NCBI GenBank assembly: GCA_016508695.1
Contig: VNKQ01000005.1
Span: forward strand, 1,488,001-1,552,000
DNA: 64,000 nt
Origin: Hyphodiscus hymeniophilus
Lineage: Eukaryota > Ascomycota > Leotiomycetes > Helotiales > Hyphodiscaceae
Reading direction: 5' to 3'
In this document: positions 1-10,122 of the stretch, one piece after another
Layout: the number at the start of each line of letters is the position of its first letter
Numbering within the stretch: position 1 is the stretch's first letter
Position numbers and translations under genes: made by a program
Notes under the pieces: generated by a model
What the model saw: only the letters and a program-made list of their open reading frames with translations
Databases searched by the model: none
What the model was told of the DNA's origin: nothing

Positions 1-716
1 TACCAAAGCCGCCACCACGGTTTAACTTATTAGATGATGCAGATCAAGTCAAAGCTAACTGGCAGTCACTGCTTCCAAACCCTGAATTCATTGGCTATTG
101 GCTACGCCGGGGCGCCAAGTTTTGTCGTGTCCTCAGTGGAGGTGGTGGTTGGGGTGTTAAGCAGGGCCTACTCTCTCTCGACCCTCAAACAACTTTTGCC
201 ATGATCAAGGAGGCTCGATTCGACTTCTCGAATGGATCACTAGAGGAACAGCAAAACTCTGCCTTAGGAACTATCGCCGAAGTAGATTCTTTAATACAAT
301 TCTTCGTTGCCAACACAACCACACCGGAGGCACCACCTCCCATGCATCCTGTGCATGGCGGTGTGTGGCGACGGACGACCGTGATTGGTACTGTGCCAAG
401 CACTATTGACGATCAAAGAATGGATGAAAGCCCTTCTTCCGGAAAGGACAAATTCATCTATCTATCAGGCCATTTTGGTGCTGTCTCTGAGTCTGGCATG
501 TTTCTTCGTATTTTACCGAGGAAGGGAGCTGCCACTAGTGGCGACGAGATCAAGAAAGATCCGTCTTTACACACCAAGATCGACCTTCCATATTCCTACG
601 TATACAAAGACATGATCGAAGAGAGATCTGCTATTCGAAATACTCAAGCTAGAGGACATCCTGCCAAAAAGCCTGCTCTTGTAGATACTCCTCTTCTTTC
701 GGAGCAAAGACGTTAA
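1..716 (+). CDS. 3' part of an unrecognised conserved-looking fungal protein (5' end outside the window)
   Basis: The reading frame is open from base 3 to the TAA at 714-716, so the window holds the last 237 codons or so of a longer gene. No intron is needed. The visible protein has a striking glycine run followed by a Trp-Gly and a Lys-Gln-Gly-Leu-Leu-Ser-Leu-Asp-Pro stretch (about bases 138-185). This looks like a conserved core motif, but I cannot assign it to a named family. The tail is basic and low in hydrophobic residues, with no membrane segment. The first ATG in this frame, at 201, lies inside the conserved-looking part and is probably not the true start. Function is unknown. The next gene on this strand starts 540 bp downstream. 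Confidence 0.6.
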   Translation, partial: PKPPPRFNLLDDADQVKANWQSLLPNPEFIGYWLRRGAKFCRVLSGGGGWGVKQGLLSLDPQTTFAMIKEARFDFSNGSLEEQQNSALGTIAEVDSLIQFFVANTTTPEAPPPMHPVHGGVWRRTTVIGTVPSTIDDQRMDESPSSGKDKFIYLSGHFGAVSESGMFLRILPRKGAATSGDEIKKDPSLHTKIDLPYSYVYKDMIEERSAIRNTQARGHPAKKPALVDTPLLSEQRR

Positions 717-1255
717 ACTATGGACAGGACCTTAGTATTCAGACTCCACCTCAGAATCTCCATTTGGAGAGAAAAATGCGCCAAGTGAAGAGGAGGCAGC
801 AACACCTACTCTACCCAAGCAAAAGCTTCTCATCAAAGGAAAAAACATAGAGAACCCTGTTCGCTTTCGAAAGGCTGTAATGCATATACCCATGATTAGA
901 AGGGTGACCTGGTAAGGGAAAGCTCTCAACCCGCTGTATCAAGCCTGGACCTTGGGGGATGACTGGTCCAGGATTTTATCCAAGGAATGGCTTGTAAAAT
1001 GAGTTGTAAATGTATATCAACTTTGAATAACACTCCCTAAAAAGTATTGTTCCCTTAGCTGAAAGCATATGTCATTTGATTGAACCTGTGAATGGAGATA
1101 TCTTCGGTAAGACACACGTGACACGAAACTCAGATATCTTTACGTAGCGAGATGGCTCGACAACATCGAGGACTTGTTACTCCCCCACATTCTCAACTCC
1201 GGCCAACGTCGACTTCATACCTCGCAATATCCCTTTCTTCAATCAATTCCCAATC
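717..1255. other. Intergenic region upstream of the Yra1/ALY gene
   Basis: This stretch of about 540 bp holds the 3' flank of the first gene and the promoter and 5' leader of the RNA-export factor. A 65-codon open frame on the minus strand (732-929) has no family resemblance and I treat it as chance. I see no RNA gene or repeat. Confidence 0.5.
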
Positions 1256-2685
1256 ATGGATCGCGCACTCGACGAGATCGTCTCTGAACGCCACGTAAGC
1301 TCCCATTGATTATGCGTAGCTCAGCCTCGTATTAAGGAATGGCCAAGCTCAAACTGCTAACACATCGTCAAGAGAACTGGTGGACCCCGCGGACGCAGAG
1401 GTGGAGGGCGCCGTAACAATGATCGCCGAGACTATCCTCGTGATGGCGTAAGAAAGGTGAGTGCAGAGTCCGTCGCTCGAAAGGAATACTACTGACCTGT
1501 CATCGCATCACAGGTGCATCCACCTCCTCCTCACTCCTCATACACCTGATGCTTTTCGCGGACCCTCCAGACAGGTCGTAGCCTCATACTGAACGCTCGA
1601 CGCGTCTCAGAGGTATATACATTGAATACATCAGCTAACCCAGGCCCTCATCTTTTTCGTACAGTCGGTTCGAGATGATAACAGGAACATCGACTCGTGG
1701 GTGCTTCTGATTGAAAGGTTTTCTCCGGATAATGACATTGCGCAGAGAATGGGTTCACGATAAGTTTGATAACGACAGTACGCTCTCCTCATCTCACATG
1801 TAATCTTCTCCGCTCACCTATTTGCAGCCGAACGCCGCCCAGCTCGCGGTGGAGGACGACGGTATTCCCCAGAGCCATTCTAGTACGTCGCTACATATGT
1901 TCTCGCGCTATCGTATACTGAGTTGTTGTCAGCGAATCCTCCAGCGCCAAGCTACGAGTTGAGAATCTTCATTATGATTTGACCGAAGACGATCTGGATG
2001 TAAGACACAATGGGGTTTGCAATACAATGGACAATGACGAGTTCTCAGGGTCTTTTTAATCGCGTCGGTCCAGTTCAAAAGCTTGCTCTCACATACGACA
2101 GAGCTGGCCGGTCAGAGGGTATTGCCTACGTCACCTACGAATCTGCACAGGATGCAAAGCAAGCTATCCGTGAATTTGATGGTGCAAATGCGAAAGGTAA
2201 ACTCTGAGACCAAAAACGCTTCAATTTATCTGACAGTTGTAGGTCAACCTATCCGCTTGATTCCTATCCCCTCAGGTCCATCCGCAGGCCGCCGAAATCC
2301 ACATGATGCCCCGCCACCTTCCCGCTCCTTAGCAGACAGGATTACTCTCGCACCTGGTGCCCGAACCCGGTCTTTGTCTCCAATCCGCCACTCTGATGTT
2401 ACCGGTCCCACTCCTAGCAACGTTGATCGCTACGTTCCGGGCCAAGGCAGCCGTTCCCGCAGCCCCATGCCACGCCGTAGAGAGGGTAGGCGACCTGGTG
2501 CAAGACGCGAGCGTGGTGACAGAGGTGGTCGTGGAGGAGGAGAGAGAATGTCGAAGGATGGGAGGCCCAAGAAGACACAGGAGGAGCTGGATGCAGAGAT
2601 GGAGGACTATTGGGTTTCGAAGAACGGCACTGAGACTACTGCAACTGCTCCAGCCGCACAAGACGATGTTGATATGATCGAATAA
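1256..2685 (+). CDS. Yra1/ALYREF-type mRNA export adaptor with one RRM
   Basis: Eight exons read cleanly: 1256-1294, 1373-1456, 1665-1696, 1746-1777, 1828-1882, 1933-1999, 2049-2196 and 2243-2685. They give 299 residues. The N-terminus has a short acidic helix (MDRALDEIV) followed by RGG/RRG-rich sequence. An RRM spans about residues 86-160. An Arg/Ser/Gly-rich tail follows, and the C-terminal KKTQEELDAEMEDYW box resembles the ALY motif that contacts the UAP56/Sub2 helicase. Family knowledge: these proteins join the TREX complex in the nucleus, bind spliced mRNA and hand it to the Mex67 export receptor. The start is fixed by the conserved MDRALDEI beginning. Exon 3 can be preceded by an extra exon (listed separately), so the isoform given is the simplest one. 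Confidence 0.85.
1514..1612 (+). other. Candidate alternative (cassette) exon inside the long third intron position of the Yra1/ALY gene
   Basis: The interval 1457-1664 could be one 208-nt intron. It also splits into two well-formed introns: 1457-1513 (gtgagt donor, ctgac branch, cacag acceptor) and 1613-1664 (gtatat donor, gctaac branch, tacag acceptor). The 99-nt exon between them carries an in-frame TGA at 1547-1549. A second acceptor at 1569-1570 would instead give a 42-nt open exon (1571-1612) that adds 14 residues without a stop. All options keep the reading phase, which suggests regulated splicing. Confidence 0.5.
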
Positions 2686-3421
2686 GGATGGGATACCTTC
2701 GGATTGGAATGGTTTAGAGTGGGACTGGGACTCGATTGTATGGCTTGGGCTATCAGAGTGGCTCCAGACAGGTCAGATAGACGGATATTGCGAAGGCCAG
2801 CTATAAAGTATAAAAGCGGAAATGGATTAATTTACGAAATAGGCGATTGCGTTTGAACTTGAGTCGAGCATGGTTTGCCACGAGGCTCAAAGCCCCATAG
2901 AGCATCTAAGTCGACAGCTTAATCGTCGTCTCCTAGGAGAATGCATTCTGTAGCGACACTTGAGAGATTTGCAGTCGAGCTGCTCAATTCGCTCGACGTT
3001 GGGAACATGCCACGAATGGATGTTTGTATATGCAGCTTCTACGAATCTACGGAAAGCAAGCAAAGGCTGGAAAGGAGGTAGGATTGGTTACTAGTGGAAC
3101 TTCTCCTCATTCCTTCTCTCGTGGTCACGGCGAGGTGATTGCTATATTACTTCACGCGGAAAGCATCAGCAATTGTGTTTTATAATGCGGGTGTTCAGAA
3201 ATATCTCTGCGGGGTTGTAATTTTATGGCAGTCGAATTACTATGCGTGCCGTATGTAACATTTGCTTGGACTGCGTGGCTTGACCGATGCTTTGGTCGAT
3301 AGGCATCTCCTCCCCTCTCCTCTCCTATAAACAAGTGGGTATCCATTACGATAAATATGCAATCCCTCTCAAACGCCAAAGCAATGCCCCAATTTCTTTT
3401 CAGCACATCCCCATGCAATGC
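2686..3421. other. Convergent intergenic region
   Basis: About 735 bp between the converging stop codons of the Yra1/ALY gene and the GPI-type wall protein gene. It should hold both 3' untranslated regions and poly(A) sites. I see no convincing coding sequence. Confidence 0.5.
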
Positions 3422-6400
3422 TCAATGCAACCAAAACACCATAATGACAAAGCCCACTTGGCACGCAACAAATACCCGGCTGCTGTCCACCCTCCCGGCA
3501 ACGTTCTTCTTCTTCCCCGTTGTCGTAGCTGTAGCTGTACTTTCTCCACCCCCGACTGTGACTGTGCCTATTACTACAATCCCAGTTCCGCTGGGCGCTA
3601 GAGACAAGATGTCTCCGCCAACCGTGACCCGTCCGCCAGCTGTAAGGGTCTCCCCTCCGATGATGAGAGAGCTCACCTGGGGAGGGATGATCGAGGCCGT
3701 TTCGGTGAGGAATGTCGACGGTGGGGCCCCGTTCACTATCACTGCGTTTCCAGTTGGTGAGAGGGAAATCACTTGTCCATCCACCGTCATCACTCCTCCA
3801 GGAGTCAAAGTTTCGGTCCCAATCACAAGATCTGATTGTGAGTTCTCCGTGAACGTCGATGAGCCCACCAAAAAGATAGGTGCAGATGTGATTGAAGCAG
3901 CGGCGGTAGTGGGCTGACTGGGCAGAGGCAATGTAATCACCTCTCCGCCTGTTGTGATTGCTGAGCCGGGGAAGAGCGTCTGGTTTCCAATCACAAAGCC
4001 GGACGCTGAATTCTCGGTGATACTTGACCCGTCAACCACGACTACTGGGGCGGGTGTCGAGGTTGGGGCAGAGCTGCTACCGTCTGCACCGTTGACTATG
4101 ATAGCACCACCTGAGTCGAGAGAAATGACATCGCCACTGATTGTGGCTGCGGATCCAGGCGTCAAAGTCTGAGAGCCGATCACTAAGGCTGAAGATGGGC
4201 CTTGGGTGATTGTTAAGGAGCCAATAATTATGGGTACTGGTGGTAGAGTACTGCCTTGTGTTGAAGTGAGTGCTTCAGTGTTTGTCCCAGTAGCAAGAAC
4301 TCCGCCGTTTGATGCAAGAGAGACTGTGGTTCCCCCAACAGTAACCTGGCCACCAGGTGTCAACGTTGCAGACCCGATTATGAAATCAGATGCTGAGTTT
4401 GCCGTGATAGTTGAGCTTCCAATCGTTATAACTTCTGGACCAGAGGCTGGTAGTTGAGTTGTGGATAATTGAGGCACAGTTCCGCTGCTCAATGAACTTG
4501 GAATAATGCTTGAGCTAGATGCAGGTGGAGGTGTTTGAACTACGCCCAATGGCAAGCTACTACTTGTAGGCTGTGGAGTACTGGATACAGGTAAAGGATT
4601 GGTCGACGTGAATAGCGATACCTGGGTATTAGTATCTGATGGTGAGCTGGTGGATGTGGGTGGCGGAGTACTGATTGCAGGTAGAGGAGTGGTCGACGTA
4701 GGTGGAGGTACTTGGGTATTCGTGCCTGATGGTAAGCTACTAGATGTAGGCGGCGGAGGACTCGATACAGGTGGAGGATTCGTCGACGTAGGTGGTGAGC
4801 TACTAGGTGTAGCTGGTGGAGCACCAGATACAGGTAGAGGATTGGTCGACGTAGGTGGTGGTACTTGGGTGAGAGTATGAGATGGTGAGCTGCTGGATGT
4901 AGGCGGTGTAGTAATTGACACAGGTAAAGGATTGGTCGACGTAGGTGGCTGTACCTGGGTAAGAGTATGAGATGGTGAGCTGCCGGATGTAGGTGGCGGA
5001 GGACTAGATACAGGTAGAGGATTGGATAACGTAGGTGGAGGTATATGGGTATCACTGTCTGATGGTGAACTACTGGATGCAGGCGGCGGAGGACTGGATG
5101 CAGGCGGCGGAGGACTGGATGCAGGCGGCGGAGGACTGGATACAGGCGGCGGAGGACTGGATACAGGCGGCGGAGGACTGGATACAGGCGGCGGAGGACT
5201 GGATACAGGTAGAGGATTGGTCGACACAGGTGGAGGTACCTGTGTATGAGATGGTGAGCTATTGGAGCTAGGTGGAACCACAACGCTTGAAGAGGATTGC
5301 ACAACGGTGGTAGGCCTAACGGAGTTGGTAGTTGGCCCCTGTGGACTCGAAACGGGCTGTATTGACGTCGTTGTATGCTCTGTAGTAAAGCAATCATCAG
5401 TCTCATACCCTGAGATACGATTGTCTGGAGATACGTTGTAGGCTGTAAAGGGACAATCATAAGATGAGTGGATGACTGACCAGTTGTGGGCGATTGTACG
5501 ACAGTGCTTGAAGTCGTGCTGTCTGAACTTGAGGAACAATCTCCAAAACCTCCAATCAAACCAATGATACATCCCAAGCCCTTTGAAGTCGATGTCGATG
5601 TCGATGTTAAAGTTGAAGTCGAAGTCGAAATTACGGTGGTGATTGGGGGAGGAGGAGGAGGAGGAGGAGGAGCTCGAACCGGCGATGTTGTGGGCTGGCT
5701 TGGAGGCGTAGAAACTACACTTCGAGTCAGAGTAGTTTCAGGGTGAAGGACAGCAATGCCAATAGAGTCAAAGCCGCCAAGACTCATCAGGGTGTAAAGC
5801 TTACCATTAGAAGTTGGTGTTGAGTGTTGCGCATTGGTGGATGAGGAAGATGGAGCTATAGGCGGAAGTTGGAGATCAGCAGTCGGATTTGATAGCATTC
5901 CCGTGACCGAGACGGCTATCAAAAATAAAATAAAACTAGACTGCTTGGGGACTTTAAAAAGAGACGATGACAGTATGCTGACTATGGGTAAAAACAAGGC
6001 TTTAAGAGCTTTGGGTGAAGGGGCTGTGAATGTAACTTCAGGCGCCCATGCGATCTCATCCCACACTATTGTGGGATGTTGGGAGGATAAGCCAGAAAAA
6101 CCATGCTGGACTTCAGACGGCACGCCCGTCTGAGCCATTGAAGAGCCACTTGTCTCTGGCCCAGACTGAATGGCTATTGCGACATTCTGATAAGACTTGC
6201 CAAGAGGTGAAACAGGCTGTGATGTGAACTGGACAGCAACCGGCATTACTGTTGAGCTACTTTGTTCTTGAATTGCACTTCCGGTGATCCCCGGCGTCGA
6301 TCCCAAACCAAGCAAAAGCGTCTTTTCGGGGCTCTGGGCAGTCTCTAGACAGTCGTGGTCACAGAACATAGGGTTCGAGGCAACTGATGCTGTAGTCTTA

Positions 6401-7514
6401 ACTTCCCTCTGTATTGGGATAAAGTCCCGACCAGAACTTCTGTTGTGGGATCTTGGAGAGTCCGCCCGGGAGAAGACAGACCAATATTCGTCAACGATGC
6501 AGACGGTGCATCTGGAATAGTAATAAATGACGAGGCTGATGGAACAAACTGAGTGGTATAAAGTAACGTACTATGTGATGGAGATGATGTACTCGTAAAT
6601 GTGAATGTTGGTACTATGGCGCTTGGTATCAGCTCTGACTCAATATCTTGTTCGTTTTCGATTATATTGAACACATAAACGAAGGCAGTGGAAAACGTAC
6701 CAGATGAAGATGTTTTAATCGTCGTGAGAAATGCCGAGGTTTCTGGTGAGTACATGTAAGTTGCCAATCGGTAAACTCTCGCCTTATTGATTTGTGATGA
6801 TTCCACCTCAAAGCTTAGATGTGTTGACTAACGTACCAGAAATTGAGACATGTGTAGATGTTATGAGTAGCTCCGAGGTAGGAGACGAAGATATTATTGT
6901 CGTCGTCGTTGATTCCGATACCAAAGTAGGTCTTCCTAGAAGTTTATTGTCGTCAAGAACTGCTTCAGAAGATTGGTAACTTTCGACGTTGACTATTTGA
7001 GATGTACTACTTGATGTACTTCTTGATGTAAAGTTTTGAGTAGACGCACCAGTTGATGAGGAAGAGCTTGTTGTTATTTGATGTGTAGTAGCGGATGTCG
7101 TTAATGAGGGTGTCGAGAGACTTTGCGAGGGTGTTGACGATGGGGTTGAATGGCTTAGAGATTGAATCGATGGCGTCGATACTGATGTAGAGCTATGCGT
7201 ACTTGCTATTTCAACGATAGTAGTGGTGAATGCACACGTCTTGGGCCGCTGAATTTGATCCAAGGGACGACCACTTGTAGAAAGGATTGTTTCTGTACAT
7301 GGCGATAGAGGGACTGTGGTTGTGGTTGTGGTATCTCTTGTTGAATTCAAGGCTGATTGCTGTCTTCCAGCCATAACCGCTTGAAGCGAGGTCAGCATCA
7401 CATCAATCGCATTGCGCGTATGCGGTACTCACCTCGATGTATATGGTCGTGGAACTGAGCAGAGGCGGCTCTAAGAGCCAAGGCTCCGACCGTTAGAACC
7501 TTGAGAAAATACAT
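3422..7514 (-). CDS. Large secreted Ser/Thr/Pro-rich, repeat-containing GPI-type cell wall protein
   Basis: Translation starts at 7514 with a clean signal peptide (MYFLKVLTVGALALRAASA). Exon 1 (7514-7433) joins 7379-6837, then 6742-6701 and 6634 onward through in-phase introns. Further introns near 6350-6450 and 5450-5485 link to a final exon ending at 3422. The protein is mucin-like. It has Ser/Thr tracts, then proline-rich repeats (SSPPPP units), then five related modules of about 55-65 residues with a 'TLTPGG..TVGG..ISL' core. A Lys-rich spacer and a C-terminal hydrophobic segment with no basic tail follow, as expected of a GPI-anchor signal. It is probably O-glycosylated and attached to membrane or wall glucan. 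The 66 nt at 6700-6635 is open in frame and could be retained. Splice sites between 6400 and 5450 are uncertain. The repeats make assembly errors possible. No enzyme domain is visible. Confidence 0.7.
3540..4450 (-). repeat. Five tandem protein modules (about 55-65 residues each) in the GPI-type wall protein
   Basis: In the last part of the wall protein the same layout occurs five times: a short hydrophobic beta-like stretch, a Thr-Glu/Ala-Asn-Ser-Ala-Ser segment, a Gly/Thr-Leu-Thr-Pro-Gly core, and a Val-Gly-Gly...Ile-Ser-Leu strand. The copies have diverged, so this is an old duplication. Similar modules occur in other secreted fungal proteins; their role is not established. Confidence 0.7.
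4560..5230 (-). repeat. Proline-rich coding minisatellite region with an inner 21-bp tandem repeat
   Basis: Units of roughly 65-95 bp recur, each marked on the plus strand by a ggattggtcgacgtaggtgg-like block. Inside them, 5076-5201 holds six perfect or near-perfect copies of a 21-bp unit (plus strand ga(t)gcaggcggcggaggactg). The first three copies read gatg and the last three read gata. On the minus strand they encode SSPPPP joined by Ala or Val. The unit length is a multiple of three, so copy-number change keeps the frame open. Confidence 0.85.
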
Positions 7515-8205
7515 AATGAAACAGCGAACGCAGAGTATGCGTCCAGCCTATTGACCGCACGTTACGAGAGTATAGACATAGACATCGAGCTGCTGGTTCC
7601 AACGAACGAGAGAAGAGACGACGACAACAAGAAGAACTGGAGAGGGACAAGCGGTCTCGTTCGATATTATCTATCTGTCTGATTGGGGTCTGGGAATGAG
7701 GCGGAGCCAACGCTCGTCACGACCGCCAGCAGGGGTCAGATTTGGAGGGACTACCAGGGCTGCCAGGACTACCAGGACTGCTGGGTTTGAACAGTAAAGC
7801 GCCCATCCTGTGGCCAGACCTGCTCTGACCTGATAACCTGGCACCAACAGGCCCCCAATTGAGTTGGGGAATCAGGATGGGTAGTGCTCTCGTCCTTGCC
7901 TCCGTACGGACATTGCTGCTATCTTCAACCTCATCGGCGGGTCGATGGGAATTTGGAAGGGCAAGGCGGGAGGGAAAGCTTGTGGTCGTGGAGGAACAGA
8001 GGGGCCAACTTCCTAGCATGCACGGGCGAGTGAGTGACTGTGCTGGGATCTCTGGAGTGCTTACAATTTCCCGTGTGTGCCAAAAATATACCTGGGAAAC
8101 AGTGGGAACAGTGGGAAGAAGTCATGAAGGATGCAGGTCGAAGGATTCTTGCGGGGATGACATGCATTGGAACCAGATGGTGTGCTGCGGGCTGCTGCAA
8201 GAGGC
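7515..8205. other. Promoter and upstream region of the GPI-type wall protein
   Basis: About 690 bp with no supported gene. Overlapping short open frames on both strands (for example 7717-8019 and 7859-8251) have no recognisable content. A short GGACTACCAGG-type direct repeat occurs near 7747-7780. The left target-site copy of the transposon (8198-8205) closes this stretch. Confidence 0.5.
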
Positions 8206-8767
8206 GGTAAATTATACCCCCCCCTATTTGGATACCCCCGCCCCCCTCTAACTTATTGGGGTATCATACCACTTTTTTCATGCGCCCCCTGGATACTGCC
8301 AGGTACTAGTAAATTAGCTGTATCGCCATACTAATTATAGGTACCTAGGTATACCCACTATCAATAAGTAATTATTGCGTATACCCGGAATTGAAGGTGA
8401 AAATATCTAGGCCTGGGAAAGGCTTTTGAAGAGGGGTTTGAACTCATTGACCCCTAACGCTTGCGCAGTAGCAAGATCCCTATTAATTTGTATGGGAAGT
8501 ACTGTAGGAGCATCGGCTTGGGTATCGACTTGGGCACTGGGAGAAGACATATTGGTAGCGACGACGAGGTAGCGACGACGAGGTCAAAAATGTATATTGA
8601 TGCTATGGATACACATATCGCGATATTTACTATGGGACTCGCGTATCCCTGACACCGCCTACCATTTCGAGTTGCAGCGACAGCGACACCAGCCTGATAA
8701 GTGGTATGATACCTTATTAGGTTAGAGGGGGGGGGTATCCAAATAGGGGGGGGGGGTATAATTTACC
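8206..8767. mobile_element. 562-bp non-autonomous inverted-repeat element (MITE), hAT-like by its 8-bp target duplication
   Basis: The ends at 8206-8272 and 8701-8767 are inverted repeats of about 67 bp. The outer end reads GGTAAATTATA, followed by a C-run, TATTTGGATACCCCC, another C-run, and an inner GTATCATACCAC. The C-runs differ slightly in length. Exact 8-bp copies of CAAGAGGC flank the element at 8198-8205 and 8768-8775, as expected of a target-site duplication. The interior of about 430 bp encodes no transposase; the only open frame (8461-8652) has no family resemblance. It includes a 14-bp direct duplication near 8553-8583. The 8-bp duplication is typical of the hAT superfamily, but the terminal bases are not a classic hAT end, so the class call is tentative. 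Confidence 0.85.
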
Positions 8768-8775
8768 CAAGAGGC

Positions 8776-10122
8776 AAGGTGTGCGGCGAGGATGGATGGC
8801 TGCGTGTCGTCGCACCCCTCGAAGACTCGCCGTCGAACTTTGGACGACTCGGCCACTAAGATGACCCTCGCCGTCGCTAACCCGGGTGGTCCACTACTTT
8901 AAAGTTCCCTGAATAGGCTCAATACAAGGATTTGCTGCGGTCAGCAGCTGTCAGGGTTACAACTGGCATCATGGCCCTGCAATGATGTCGCTCGAGACCA
9001 GGGAGCCAGAGCCAGAGACAGATGGGAAAGAGATCAGCCTGACTGGCTTCTTCACAACTGAGACTCAATTCTCGAGTCATGTCTTTTGGAATCAATCATG
9101 GTTGACCTTTTCTCTCCTCCAACCAACATCGACCCTGAGTTTCAACCTTCCAAGTACAACAAATACTACAAGTGTCAGCCTCGTCGTGTAAGAGTACGAG
9201 GCTGGAAAGCGGTGCTCTCTTCGGTGCTCTCTTCGTGGCCTTGCGAGTCTTCTATCACCGCTCCTCTTTGCTTGGGTATTTGCTTGAGCCTGGGCGTCTT
9301 CTGTTGCTTCGAAGTCGAGGAGTACTCGAGTATTGGGTGCAAACTCAAGCAGACTCTCGGCATCAGATTCCACCGATTTGCAGCGGTGGTTTGAGACTTT
9401 GGAGATACTCGAGTACGACGCAAGCGCTGGGCTGGGTACCTCGCCTTCCAGCATTCATCAGCCTTGTGGTCTCGGACTGAGGCGCTCTGTCGCATTTGGT
9501 TGTTGTTCGTTAAAGTAAACGACCGTTTGTTTGTAATGCCGCCAAGCAAGGCGATCGATCAAATCAAATCACTGATGCGAACTCGACAGTTATTACCGTA
9601 CTTCTCAAACCCCTTTGTCTCCCAGGCCTCCGAGCTTGATGGTCCACAGTTGGATTTATACGATTACACATGATGATTGCTCTCTCTCTCTCTTTCTCTT
9701 TTAGTAGTATTGGTAGGAAAGTCAGTCGCTCGACTCCCCCTCTGCCAATCCACATAGATAGAGTTCTATGCTTTCAAGAACATTAGCAAGCCAGTTGAAT
9801 ACGTCTACTTACCACTACTCTGTCCGAGTTCAGCTCACGTGATCGCCCCGTTCTCCTTACACTGCCTGATTTGACTCCAAAATTTGGGAAGCTCTCAGAT
9901 AAAAGTTTCTCAACGGAGGGTATGGTAGTTTGGATTGCCCTAACACCGTCATTTCTATTATTATCTCGAGCTGTCTCTTTCTGTAAAAGCAATCACTCTG
10001 TTGGCGTGCATAGAGGAACAGGTTCCACATCGGGTTCTCCGCTGGAGCAATGCTTGAGAAATGTGCCTCAAGTATTAAGGAAGGCTGCGGCCCGCGTTGT
10101 CGCATGTCTCTTTCAATACGAA
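8776..10122. other. Gene-poor region upstream of the pepsin-like gene
   Basis: About 1.35 kb. Several overlapping open frames of 60-124 codons exist on both strands around 9080-9550, but they compete with each other and none shows a domain, signal peptide or splice pattern. A CT-rich tract (about 9678-9702) is the only simple repeat. I call no gene here. Confidence 0.5.

Noticed and set aside
4560..5230. CRISPR-like regular repeats
   Set aside because: The units are contiguous or coding, with no unique spacers, and the genome is eukaryotic.
5022..5271. Plus-strand frames coding GGGGLDAGG and MQAAEDW repeats
   Set aside because: They are antisense readings of the same 21-bp repeat, with no start context or flanking gene.
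4540..5450. Long alternative minus-strand frame rich in LYPVLRRLHP repeats
   Set aside because: It is the proline-rich minisatellite read in the wrong frame. The signal peptide and GPI signal connect only through the SSPPPP frame after the intron near 5480.
8461..8652. Open frame inside the MITE
   Set aside because: 63 codons, no transposase motif and partly a 14-bp duplication; chance frame.
9080..9550. Overlapping open frames of 100-124 codons on both strands
   Set aside because: They compete with each other and show no domain, signal peptide or splice pattern.
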